Source: Bisporella sp. PMI_857
Lineage: Eukaryota > Ascomycota > Leotiomycetes > Helotiales > Helotiaceae
Assembly: GCA_021307315.1 (NCBI GenBank)
Contig: JAJSPD010000127.1
Coordinates: 1-64,000 of the forward strand
Direction: 5' to 3'
DNA length: 64,000 nucleotides
The notes beneath the pieces are model-generated. The model was not told the DNA's origin. It ran no database searches and worked only from the letters and a program-made list of their open reading frames with translations. The position numbers and the translations under genes are program-made. Of the stretch, positions 1-10,630 are shown piece after piece. Numbering within the stretch: the first letter of the stretch is position 1; every line of letters begins with the position of its first letter.

Positions 1-1183
1 ACTAAAATGGGTGACGAGCTCAAGGAGAAGTGTTGGGAAGAGACCATGTCTGAATTAAACTTCACCCATGCTTCTAAGGTCATACACAATATTCGAAAGT
101 GATCCTATAGCAACTGAGGATATATATGCACTTTCCTTGGTTGTGTTCAGAGGGAATTGATAAATCAGCTTGCGCCGGGAATTAGGCTGGAGAACAATAG
201 GATTCATTGTGACGCATAGAAGCTCTAAAGGATGTGTAGAAAGCAAGACTCTTTTGAATATTCAAGATACTTGCTCATTAAAATTTTAGAGGAAAATCTC
301 ATCGCAGCTAGAGCTCTTGGAGCTCTCGCTGTCGTTACTTAATGTAAGCTATTCTGTAAAATCCATAGCCTGCCTGCGTACTATAAAGGTGCACCTCACT
401 GCCTATGACCGAGGATACATCAGGGATGCAGCACAAACAGACAATTGCAAGTAGCTGCAGGCAAAGGACGGAAACCCATATCTTTGTGAAGCGCCTAGGG
501 ATGAATGACTAAAATCATCGGAACTACCGAAATATGCTAGGAAATTGGACGACAATAGAGAGCAGAATCCACAAGGCGTGAATGCCAATAGCTTGGAAGC
601 GCTAAGATCTAAACAAGGCGAACTGCAGGAAAAGATGCGAAAAACAGAGCATCTAGACGCTATCCTGAGAATGACTATTACGAGGACATAGAATGGAACT
701 ACTAGTAGTGAATAGAAGATAAGTATAGAAATCCAAAGAAGTACTCATAGAATGTGGTAGTAACGTAAAAGCGAACCCGGACATGATATCTGCACCTAAA
801 CTTACTGACCATACGCATATGGACGGAGACTCTAAGTCGCCAGACACATACTTATCTTGGTCAAAGTATGTCATGGCTCGGTGTGATTACAAATTGAAGG
901 TAGATGATACTATCTCCATGAACAAGCATACTTCCTCCTCAGAAACCAAAGCTCGACCCGTTAAACAGAACAAACAGCTATTTACTCTTGTTCCCAACGT
1001 TATCTCTATGCCGTTATGTAATATAGCACGCCCCAGCGCCTTGCGGTAATGATTTCAGAAAGCAACAAAACGCTAATGTAAGATCCTACAACCCATATGC
1101 AATGTCTCAAAACATGTCACAATGTTTGACCTGAAGAAATACACAACCCGACCACACCTTGCAGTAAGCGGCGTTCACAATCC
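1..1183. other. Left-edge region with no supportable gene
   Basis: Only short, overlapping open frames on both strands are present, with no recognisable domain, signal peptide or splice structure. It lies downstream of the STIMATE-like gene at 1184 and may hold its 3' UTR. Confidence 0.5.
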
Positions 1184-2414
1184 TCATCGCCCGGCCGTGC
1201 TCGAGCTGCCAACAGTAGGACTGTTCTCCCCATCAAGCATTGGATCATAGTCCTTGTTCCGAGATTTTAGATCCAGATGATGACTCCCAACACCTTTCTT
1301 GGACTTTTTGACAGTATCCGTCGTGACTTGACTTGCTAGACTTCCTTTAGCTACCACCTCATCGTCTTCATCGTCCGAGTTGATCTCATCGCTGCTGCCA
1401 CTATGTGGGTCTTCATATGAATCATCATACGCCTCATCGTCCTCCTCGTCTCGTATTCTTTCATGCCCTTCGGGCTTTTGGTTCTTGATAAATGAGTCGA
1501 TGATATAGTACTGAGTTGCATTCATGATCACTGGGAAGATGAACATCACGAACGCCACCTGCAATGCTTCATTTCCTTCCGTCCACCTCAATGCCCAATC
1601 ACCTACTCTTGAGATCCAAGGGAGGACAAGAAAGATAATTAAGACACAAAATTTCATGCCCATCAGGCCCATAAAATAGATGACGGACTGCTTGACCCAC
1701 CACCAAGCACGAGGAGGATTTCCATAGTTTCCTGATGCGATAGACTGAGGAGGTGAACCGACGGGTGTATAGAGAAAAAGGGCGGTAATTATCCGCAGGA
1801 GGACTATAAGAATTGGGATGCCGACCGTCGTCTGGATACTTGCGTCAGTGCTTGAGCACGATTCAAGCAATATGGAAACAACTTACATCAATGGCTAAAT
1901 TCAGTAGGTAGAAGCTACATGGATTTGGGCTATAATGTCCGTCATCATCGACCATCCTTCTAACCACTCCTCCCAAGCTCGTCTCCGCCACAGTGCTTGG
2001 TTCAACACTGATGCTGAACTGACCACTGCTCAGCATACTCATTAACAGATTGGCGACATGGACCAGCACGCTCCCCACCACTTGTTTCGAGGCATCGAAG
2101 AACCAGATTTTGAGTGGTCGTTGTGGCCTTTCCCTCCATCTCTTGTATACGAGTGCCAAAAGTGCAAGTAGACCCAAAGCACCTTGCACAAAAATCGCAA
2201 AGGGACCTAAAAGGCGACACTCGCCATTATCTGGGGATGTATCATCTGGATGGGAGGATGCTATGGTGCTGATGGCTAAGGCGGAGGACAGCGTTGCAGT
2301 TGGAACATCTACACCAAGTCTGAGATAGGAGGATGAAGTCGTTGCTATGGCGAGGAGAGTTGGAGATACACTCTGGGCAACCGAGGTGGGCTCGAAACCC
2401 GGAGGCGGAAGCAT
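1184..2414 (-). CDS. STIMATE/TMEM110-family multipass membrane protein (yeast YPL162C-like)
   Basis: Two exons, 2414-1887 and 1831-1184, flank a 55-nt GT-AG intron (1832-1886) and give about 391 residues. The first ATG is at 2414; the open frame upstream of it begins with TTG. Several hydrophobic segments are visible. The family signature is clear: a W-F-F-D-A-S-K-Q motif followed by a helix with V-H-x-A-N, then an N-P-C-S-F-Y-L-L-N motif running across the splice into a TTVGIPI segment. In animals the family sits in the ER and promotes STIM-Orai contact sites; the yeast homologue is a vacuolar membrane protein of unknown role. The C-terminal 90 residues form an acidic and Ser-rich cytosolic tail (D/E runs). 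Family assignment is firm; cellular role is inferred only. Confidence 0.85.
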
Positions 2415-3513
2415 TAGCAATTCTGCAGCAGCCTGGATTGAGAAAAATATATGCAGATATCCCAGGGTACTCTAGATATATTATGCGAACCCAAGAGACG
2501 AAGAGTTCTAGTACTGCTGATCCTATGGATTCGGTAATATTGTAGTAGAATTTGACTTCCAAATTCGTGTTACAGAATTTTGTGTCCTAAATCTGGGGAG
2601 GCTGATACCAGCTCTTTTAGGCTGTCTTCTCTGTGACGCACTTGATCCTGCCAAAGTACTGTTCGTGATAGGGGTGGCTGTTGAGCGGTTTTGAAAGCGC
2701 CAAGCTTGCTGCAAAAAAGTGGTAGTTGGGTAGAAGGATATTTGTTGTCTATGGAGGAAAATTGATGAGGTCAGGCTGCGGTGGTGAGTGGTGGAGGAGG
2801 TTGTTCATGACACGGTTAAGGTGTTGTGACGTGAATGTAGGGGAGGAAGAGCAGCCTTGGCTGAGGCCTGACACTAACATGTGCCCAGGGGTGTGTGTTA
2901 GCCAGCCGCCACCCTGTAGCCTGTCGCCAGAAGCCCTGTAGCCCTGTAGCGTTCCCTCTGTTTTACTTACAGTGCCGGATGCAAATAAGCTTTTAGCGTT
3001 GTGGCGGTGCTGATGGTTCCAGGGGTGCCCGGTCAGGTGCTCTTTTGGGTGGTACACAACACCACTTACTACACTAAAAACTACCACCACTAGGCTTAAG
3101 GTCTCGTTCCTACCACTCCAATATACCCTATTGATGTGCATGTTTTGACACAGTATAGCAAGTATTTATGTTTCATTAAAGGTTCTGGGGTTTCGCTTCA
3201 ACTTGGATAACAAAAGCCATCACATTACAAGCATGCCATTTTCTCAAAGTTGATCGTTCATGGTTCATTATAGTTGAGCAAGAAGAAATCTCGAGGCACC
3301 AAAGGAAACCCCACCATTGCCATCTATCTGGTATCCCCATCGCACCACCAAATAACCCAGCACAAACCCTCCGACGCAGTGAAGAAACCACCCATATGTC
3401 CCGTACCATGCTGTCCTCCTATCCCTCCATTCCCAAAAACCTAACACTGTCCTTACTCCATCAAAACACTTCCCCGCCGCCGTACTCGAAGATAGTGGGG
3501 GAAAGAGACGCGC
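2415..3513. other. Intergenic, 1.1 kb
   Basis: No coding signal is supported. A few short open frames overlap each other on both strands. A small direct repeat of the unit ccctgtagc lies near 2931-2950. The region probably carries the STIMATE-like promoter on its left side. Confidence 0.45.
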
Positions 3514-3696
3514 TTAGTTGGGGCAGGTCTGTGGTGAACGTCAACATTGTATGTGTGTGTCCCCGGAGAAGAGTGTAAAGCATGTAATTGTCATGCACAG
3601 AAAGAAAAATGAATGGTGGACACTTACAGCACCACAGCTTCCACAGGTCTTGCTGTCGCTAGCAGCTCCACACTTGGGGCAGTTGGCACCGTGCAT
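3514..3696 (-). CDS. 27-residue Cys-rich mini-protein, metallothionein-like or zinc-ribbon-like
   Basis: ATG at 3696 opens a 69-nt exon (3628-3696) ending at a good GTAAGT donor. A 99-nt intron (3529-3627) ends in CAG and a 15-nt exon (3514-3528) closes with TAA. The product is 27 residues with five cysteines at 6, 9, 18, 21 and 25, including C-P-K-C-G-A and C-G-S-C-G-A. This spacing suits metal binding: either a very small fungal metallothionein (copper or zinc buffering in the cytosol) or half of a zinc ribbon. Without splicing the frame runs into intron sequence, so the model depends on the intron being real. No related gene is adjacent. Function is inferred from composition only. Confidence 0.5.
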
Positions 3697-4487
3697 TTTG
3701 GTGGTGGTGGTATGTGAGATCTGGTTTGCTTGATTGCTTGCGGGAGGTTTTGGTGTGACGAAAAAATCTGCTTTTGCGTTTTAAAGTCGTTTGTTGGTAA
3801 TTCAGAGGAGATAAGAGGCAGAGGCATAAGATATACCACGAGACGAACATCACCTGCACTGCGGGGTCGCTGACTCGCCCGCCTAAAGTGCTGCTTCGTA
3901 ACAAATAGGATGCAAACATAGGCAGGCACGTGGGCAGCTTGCAGAAATGGCGCTCGTGCAGCGGGAAGACGTTGTTCCTTGAATCATTCGTCAACTCTCA
4001 GCAGTTTATTGGGGGTGTCAATTATGGGAGTGGGGGAATTATCAGAGAGCAGCAATCTATACCGAAAATGCAGATTCTATCATTTTTGAGTTTAGCCTTG
4101 TAACCTATACGGGAAGAGGAGAAGGATGTCTGCCCGAACGCGCAGCAAAGCGTTTGTGTCAATTTGTTATAGCAATTCCATCGTAAAAATTGATCATGTA
4201 GAGAAGCAACGCAACCCGTAACCCATCACAACAGCTAGCTATATGGTGTGTAACCATTATGCACGGCTAGACGTATAAAGCCCCCCCTCCCTCCATCAAC
4301 GCCTAGTAAATACGCCCTTGAAAAAAGCAACGATAAAATTCCCTGTCGAATCCGGTCCCTCAACAGAATGACGCCGATCTGAATGTTCTACCACGGTATT
4401 TACTTTCCGCCGGGACTGCATAGACGGGCCAACAGAAGCCTTTTTGGATTGGAGCGTGCGAGGACCCTCCGTCAGCCCGTCTACTTG
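3697..4487. other. Intergenic, 0.8 kb
   Basis: This lies between the start of the Cys-rich mini-gene and the 3' end of SF3B6. It must hold the mini-gene promoter. Nothing else is recognised. Confidence 0.4.
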
Positions 4488-5094
4488 TTATTCGATACCG
4501 TGCTGCTTCTTGAGCTGTTCTAAATTGTCCTTACGAGCCTCTATATCCTCTTTCGACTTGACCATCTTGTCTGGCTGGTGATACAGGACTAAATCAATAT
4601 TAGTCATTGTCGCTGAGAGTAGATGCGGTAAGGGAATTCTTACCAACAAGATAGCGATTCTGGAAGTTAAAGCCGTTGAGCTTGTCGCAAGCCAGCTTAG
4701 CATCCATTACGTCTTCATAGACAACAAATGCGGTTCCTTTTGTATTATTGGCGATGCCTTGACGGATTTGCCTGCATCAAGTCAGTATTGAAGCTACTGC
4801 GCGTTATGGTGCGGTATCTATTGGACGACATACCGTATAGGGCCGAACTTGCCAAAGAGGTCGAACAGCTCTTCTGGAGTAACGTTGTAACTATCGCAAC
4901 TTAGTCGTCGTATTCTGAAAGGGGTATTTATCCTTCAGGTGATGGATAGTGCAGAGAGATACGGGCATGGGGAATGCGCATACCTTAGATTCTTGATGAA
5001 TAAGGCTCTGTTCGGATGTTAGTACTGTCTCTAATGCCATGTGCGTTATTACATACCGGTTGACCTCGGGAGCAAGTTTGCCGCCTCGATTCAT
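4488..5094 (-). CDS. SF3B6: SF3B6 / p14, branch-site-binding subunit of splicing factor SF3b
   Basis: Five exons: 5057-5094, 4984-5007 (only 24 nt), 4834-4890, 4644-4771 and 4488-4588. They keep one frame and give 115 residues, close to the usual length of about 125. A single RRM is present, with RNP2 as L-F-I-K-N-L and RNP1 as K-G-T-A-F-V-V-Y. The start region LAPEVNR matches the conserved PPEVNR of the family. The C-terminal lysine-rich helix that contacts SF3B1 (Q-L-K-K-Q-H-G-I) is present. The protein contacts the pre-mRNA branch adenosine inside the U2 snRNP in the nucleus. All splice sites are GT-AG. The assignment is firm. Confidence 0.92.
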
Positions 5095-5248
5095 TCTCCC
5101 AACTAGTTCTTGTCGTGTATGTCGGCTAAGGAAAGTTGATCGTTAGTTGTTGGTGGTGGTAGTAAGAGCCTCTGCGGATGGGGACGGATGAGGCTCCGCT
5201 ATTTTCACCTGAAGTCGGAAGCCTTGCTTATATAATCACAGCAAATTA

Positions 5249-5672
5249 ACGTACCTGATCACTTAGCTGGCCACATCATCATCCTGGCCGCGCAAAAACA
5301 CACCAAAAATCGCGATTTTGACATGTTTATATCTCAACTATTATTTATTTCAATAGATTAAAACTTAAATTTGAGTTTTCTCGGTATTTAGATAAGCAGT
5401 ATTTTGAGTTTCAAAATGTTTAGTATTATATAGACGTAGATCTAGTATTTTACGACAAAATAACCTCTGTAATTTCTGTTTCTGAATAACTATTAATTGT
5501 ATCAGTCTCAACTTTTACACATATATGGGAATTACAGTTAAATAGTAATATATAGAGTTTTATAAAGTTAGGTAAAGTAGTAGCTGAAATAAAAACATGT
5601 CAAAATCGCGATTTTTGGTGTGTTTTTGCGCGGCCAGGATGATGATGTGGCCAGCTAAGTGATCAGGTACGT
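5249..5672. mobile_element. MITE with perfect 80-bp terminal inverted repeats and TA target duplication
   Basis: The first 80 bases (from acgtacctgatcacttagct) are exactly the reverse complement of the last 80. The element is 424 bp, AT-rich inside and has no coding capacity. TA dinucleotides flank it (5247-5248 and 5673-5674), as expected for Tc1/mariner-type (including Fot/pogo) insertion. Weaker inverted similarity continues inward past the 80 bp. Identical arms point to a recent insertion or strong conservation. It lies about 150 bp upstream of the SF3B6 start. Confidence 0.88.
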
Positions 5673-5677
5673 TAGAT

Positions 5678-6030
5678 CACTAGTGGGTGGTAAGAAATCA
5701 ATTTAATACCAACATAAAATCTTGCGGCGATTATGAATTCTTATGAAACTGAAGTTAGTGTTAATTTAGAATACAACTTATGTTCTGACTGGAATTTTTA
5801 TTTTAATGTGATTTTGTTGTGTATTTTATGCAAGTTGCAATATAATTTGTTGTACACACAAAGCATACAAAGGTTACTACACAGTAACAATAACAATTCT
5901 ATCCTGTTATTTCAGCTTTTAAGCCCGTTCTACTAATGGTTGTTGCGTTATAATTTCTTAAAGTCAATAATTTTAGTGAGGATTTGCCAGCTAAGTGCAA
6001 ACCACTATAAATTCTAACACCTACTAGTGG
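5678..6030. mobile_element. Possible second, degenerate inverted-repeat element beside the MITE
   Basis: The stretch starting cactagtgggtggtaagaa is imperfectly inverted at the other end as ttctaacacctactagtg, giving about 20-bp arms around an AT-rich core without coding sense. A 12-base string gccagctaagtg near 5986 matches the terminal repeat of the neighbouring MITE. No clear target duplication is visible, so this is tentative. Confidence 0.35.
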
Positions 6031-7336
6031 ATTGCAAAGGGTTTTGAGGTGTACAACAAAGAATCAACTGAACCGAAAGCAAGCGTTTGCCACTTCCCCG
6101 CTCTGTTTGAACAATAGTTCTATGAAGGCACATTGGAGTGAGAGGAATTACTCTAATATCATGCTTGGCCTATAAAAAGTTCGTGCTGGCATATTGGATT
6201 TATCAAAACCCTTAGGCTTCGTCTCTTCTCGTGTCTTGGTTTTTACCTTTTAATTGTCGAACCTATCGAACCTTTTCAGGAAGCGCTCATCTATTTCCCC
6301 TGCTTGTGATCTAGTCGTCGTTGCTTCCATGCATTGGCCTCAAGAGCATCTTTCTGTCCCCTCTTTCTGCGGGAGCAGAACATGTCCTGCCACAGTTCGA
6401 GGTGTTTCGAGTAGCTACGGAACGCCTTTCCTTTGAATTCCTTGGCATTAAGTCAGAGCGTTGAATGATGGAAAGTCATCTGCGTGCCGACTGTTTCCGC
6501 TATGTATGAATCTGACTGCTTCATGAATGCACATATTCTGAGGCCCTTGTCACTTTTCATCAAACATTGCCTCGATGGCTCAATTGCAATAAGAAGTAGC
6601 TGCATGAAACTTATAATTTAGGAAAGATGTAGGAGAGAGCACCTTCAAATAGATGATGTTGGTAGGGAAATACATATCAGATTCATGGGATTGGCTGTGT
6701 AATACGATCACTGAGGCTGAGCCATGGTATACCGTTGGATGTGGTCCATATGTGGTGCTGCGCCGCACAGTCATCTCAGATAAGCTTTAAGCCTTACAGT
6801 CATACAATATGTTGCAGCGCGGTTCGCGTAGCCCCTGAAATTGTCTCAGGTATTGCTCAGTGTAAGTACTGACAATACTTACCAAGACCTGATCAGCATC
6901 GGTTGGCCGGCCCCCAAATGAACGCTCATGATCATTGCAATTTCTCTGTGATTCAAGTACTAAGAGCTCTGGATTTGGTCGGGTCGTAGTTGATATAACT
7001 TATCTGTGGATGTTGCCGCCGCTCACGGCTCCTTGTCGATACGAATATACTTTGTAATGCCATGGTATCTGATACAGACAAGAACAATTGCTCGCTCGGT
7101 AAGATCAATGCCATTTTCTCGCTCTCCACTTTACGCACGCCCCATCAGCCATCATGGTGATCCATGGCTGTAGCCGTGGCTCCTCGCCTTCGCGCTTATT
7201 CTAGTTTCTTTTAATATGTCCAGTCTTGTCTCTCCAGAAAGCATCGGCCTCTTCCTCTTTTGAATCTTGTTACGCACTTCTTTTTCCATGCTCCCTTGAT
7301 ACAGCCTTTGCTGCAAAGCAGCTAAAATCGTTCAAG
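6031..7336. other. Intergenic, 1.3 kb, upstream of the chitin-binding gene
   Basis: A TATAAAAA string at about 6174 is followed by pyrimidine-rich sequence, promoter-like but with no convincing gene after it. The open frames here start at non-ATG codons or lack recognisable content. Confidence 0.4.
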
Positions 7337-8669
7337 ATGAGGCTGGTCCTACTCCAATTGTTGCTGTTTTGCGTTCTTGCACTGGCAAATATCCAGAGGT
7401 CATCGATCCCGTAAGTCCACCACCCTCTGCGTCACTATCTAACTTACTGACCCTCCCATCAAGTGTTTCTCTTGTCTTTCGCGCCTCACCAACCAGTGTA
7501 GATGGAAATTGTGGGAGCAATTCACAGAGAAATGCAACCTGTCTAACTTCAACATATGGAAATTGTTGCTCTTCGAAAGGTTTTTGTGGTGCTGAAATTG
7601 CCTACTGTGGTGAAGGATGTCAGCCCGAGTTCGGTGAGAAGACTCCAGACCTGTTGAATAGTGTGACCGCTAATGCGTAGAAGGAACATGTCTCTCGAGC
7701 GTACCCGGCTCCCAAGTTGTAAGGACCCAATACTACAAAGAAGAAACGCAATATTAATTTGAGAAGGTTTCTGCCAGCGGCTCTTGTGGCGCAACATCAA
7801 CATCTAATATAACCTGTCAAGGCTCTAGCTTTGGAGATTGCTGTTCGCCCCGCGGATTCTGCGGCAATGACGACGATTATTGTGGTAGTGGTTGTCAGAC
7901 ACTATTTGGAACCTGCTATGAAAGTACAGACACCACTTCATCATCATCATCTAGCTCTACTCCTTCAAGAGCAAGCTCCGTGGGACCTGTGAACACTGCT
8001 GTATCAACAACATCGTCAACACCCAGCTCAGCTCCAATAGCAACTGCTGTGGGTCCTGCGAGTGTTGACGGAAACTGTGGCTCTAACTCCGCTACGATCG
8101 CAACCTGTTTCGGCAGCGAATTCGGCGATTGCTGCTCCGGCGCTGGATTCTGTGGCGGGAACTCCAGCTATTGCTTTTCAGGATGTCAGCTATTATACGG
8201 TCTCTGTGGGAGTAGTGCACAATCATCCAGCCAGTTGGCAGCCACATCTTCAGGCTCTCTCTCGACTGGCGCAAAAGCAGGAATCGCAATCGCTGCCGTA
8301 ATTATCGGCATTGCGCTTATTGGGCTTGCTACATGGTTCTTAATCCGCCGGCGAAGGAATGCTAATAAGTCTGGCGCCTTCGAGCTGGGCGATCTTCATG
8401 AAGATGGATCTCAACATCATTTCATCACCCAGGATCCGTCGGGGGGGCCAATGCCAGTCGCGCCTGCCCCTACGTTGGCGTCACAGGACCAGGACTTCGG
8501 AAAAGGGACTCAACTGCATGAGATTGGGGTTTACGAAAAGAAACAGTATGCTGAATTAGGCGATAATAATGGGCCGGTGGAAATGTCAGCCGAAACGGCG
8601 TGGAGCCGGAAAGAGGAGCAAGAGAGGGAAAATGCACGGCAGAACAAGTCACCGGCTAGCCACATCTGA
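7337..8669 (+). CDS. Membrane-anchored protein with three type-1 chitin-binding domains
   Basis: Four exons: 7337-7410, 7497-7633, 7684-7718 and 7767-8669, giving 382 residues. Residues 1-18 are a signal peptide rich in Leu. Three hevein-type ChtBD1 modules lie near residues 28-73, 87-131 and 186-230. Each keeps the eight-Cys pattern with C-C-S, G-F-C-G, Y-C and G-C-Q. Ser/Thr-rich linkers separate them. A transmembrane helix near 255-277 is followed by R-R-R-R and a cytosolic tail of about 100 residues. This layout resembles WSC-type wall sensors, with ChtBD1 in place of WSC. It likely binds wall chitin and either anchors the membrane to the wall or signals wall state; this is inferred. Intron 2 was placed so that the F-G-T-C end of module 1 matches modules 2 and 3. 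Confidence 0.8.
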
Positions 8670-8798
8670 GTCTTTAGCTAACATAATTATATTTTTTTGA
8701 AGCACAGAAAATGGCGGAAATTAGTGACAGAATACTGCCGACATTGTCATCTACATTACATTAAAATAAACGGGTATCATGTCATACACTCAAGGCAT

Positions 8799-9704
8799 CT
8801 AACGATGGAACACCGACCCACCCGGCATCCACGCCTTATCCCTCACACAATACCAGCAATCCGCCTCACTGGTATCTTCTGCCGAGACATTCTGGTCAAT
8901 GCTCGCATACAAGCTCCACCCGTCTCTCTCCAGCGTATCCAGCATCTTGAGGATTAACATCCTCGTCACCATCGTCTCCTCCCCGTTTGCCGACCACGGA
9001 TACCCCACAATCTTGAACTCATACGCGTTTAGCGCCCGGTCTTTCCACTCTTCCGATTGAAGGCGCCGCATGCTCTGGAGGACCTCGCGGAACATGTTGG
9101 TGAGTTGGGGAGTGGCACCCGTAAGACGTAACCTGTCCATCCGATGGAAGGACACGGATATCCATTCGCTGGGAGGAGGTGGCGTCTGCTGTTTTCTGAA
9201 AATCAGTGTATCTTTATCCCATTGCTTCTTGCTGACGTCCGTGCTGGCGTGTAAAATCCATCCGATTGAAAAAAGGTATGCGAAGACCTCCAGCATAAGA
9301 ATGCGTGAGGTCACCGAATCGCTGTACGCACTTCCCCATGGATTCCCGTACAGCTTAATCTCGTGAGACCCGCCATATATCCGTTCTTCTTGTATCCCTT
9401 TGGCCCATGCTGATCGTATAATTCGGCGAAGGCCCTCTACATCTTGTTGTGGGAACCGGAGGAAACGTAGCGTATCGCGTCTGTGTAGTGAGACTGATGC
9501 GAAGGTGGTTGAGAAGCCAGGATATGAAGGCAGAGTTTGGCCTTGAGCTTGGGCTGCTTTTTTGGTCCTCGAGGGATTGTCTGTGTATGGAACAGAAGGA
9601 GCATTGATATTCATTGCTTCACCATTTGGTGGTGGAGTTGTGTAAATGTGGCTGTTATGCTGTGGCTGAGGACTGAAAGATGGCTGGGAGTGGTGTGAAC
9701 CCAT
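8799..9704 (-). CDS. Uncharacterised fungal protein with an internal tandem duplication
   Basis: Single-exon frame of 301 residues with ATG at 9704. The first 65 residues are low-complexity, rich in Ser, Pro, His and Asn, and probably disordered. Two homologous modules follow, at about 70-165 and 176-292. Shared landmarks are V-S-[LF]-H-R near the start, then [YH]-E-[FI]-K-[IL]-x-G-x-P-W in the middle, a [VT]-[TS]-R-[MI]-L stretch and a G-W-x-L-[YH]-A-S-x-D motif near the end. I know related proteins as hypothetical in many filamentous ascomycetes, but no function. No signal peptide or membrane span is visible. Its 3' end lies about 130 bp from the convergent chitin-binding gene. Confidence 0.75.
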   Translation of the reverse strand: MGSHHSQPSFSPQPQHNSHIYTTPPPNGEAMNINAPSVPYTDNPSRTKKAAQAQGQTLPSYPGFSTTFASVSLHRRDTLRFLRFPQQDVEGLRRIIRSAWAKGIQEERIYGGSHEIKLYGNPWGSAYSDSVTSRILMLEVFAYLFSIGWILHASTDVSKKQWDKDTLIFRKQQTPPPPSEWISVSFHRMDRLRLTGATPQLTNMFREVLQSMRRLQSEEWKDRALNAYEFKIVGYPWSANGEETMVTRMLILKMLDTLERDGWSLYASIDQNVSAEDTSEADCWYCVRDKAWMPGGSVFHR

Positions 9705-10630
9705 AATCTTTAGGAGTTCTTGATGGTATTAATCTGAGTTTTTGAGGTGATAAAAAGTCAAAGAAGGAAAGGAAACCGAAGAGGCATAAATATTTGGATA
9801 GTCAATACTTTTGTCACGTAAGGAGAAGTCAAGTGACGAAGATTCAACAAGGCTGAGGGATGGCGGTGCAGATCTCCTTGTCTACAAGGCTATTTCTTAC
9901 CTCACTGCAAGTCGGGCTCTACTATGATGCTCACAGCATGTATTTTACGTACGACTCTTTCTGCGCATCTGAAGGCATGAGTACAGAGAGCCTGGCTGCT
10001 GTACCAGAGCCGCATAGATAGGTAGTCCGGGAGAGGAGTTATAGAATCATGTAAAGGATTTATATATCCAATAGCAGTCTAGAAGGACATTACCAATGAT
10101 ACCTTTGAAACCATAGAAGACAATCTTCACTGCTGAGTTTGATAATTTTTCCTGAGAGTTAAAACTGCCATGAATCCATTTCGCTCGCTTATCCACTCGT
10201 GCTCCTTTGTCTTGCATGGACATATGATCAGATATGCTCATCATGTGGTTACCAAGCAACAGTGGAAGCAATACGGAGGAATAAACCATGGTCAAGGAGG
10301 AATTATGAGTGCCTTTCGCAAATGTCATTGTCAATGCCTCTGCCTTCCAATGAAGCCACAAGCCTGATGACATGACCTATAGTGCTACGAAGCACCTAAG
10401 TTACTCTATTTCGCCTCATATGCATACACTGCCCACAAACTGCGCACCTAGGCATCTCCTTGATCTGAATAAACATGCATTGTAGCACCTCTGCTCCACC
10501 AAACAAACGATCGCGCCGCTCAATGCCTAGCATATCATGTTTCCATAATGTAAAGACCATTGTGCAAACAAATAAGAGAAAGAAGAATCACATTCAATCA
10601 TATTAACAACTCTCGCTCCATGAAAGCTCT
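9705..10630. other. Intergenic, 0.9 kb
   Basis: It contains the promoter side of the duplicated-module gene and the 3' side of the coiled-coil gene. An ATG-started 108-codon frame at 10047-10373 on the minus strand has no recognisable feature and is not called. Confidence 0.4.

Noticed and set aside
5733..5936. 67-codon ATG frame between the inverted repeats
   Set aside because: AT-rich filler of the putative element with no transposase motifs.
10047..10373. 108-codon ATG frame on the minus strand
   Set aside because: No family, signal peptide or clear codon bias was seen, and it is antisense to another open frame. It could be a small gene but is not supported.
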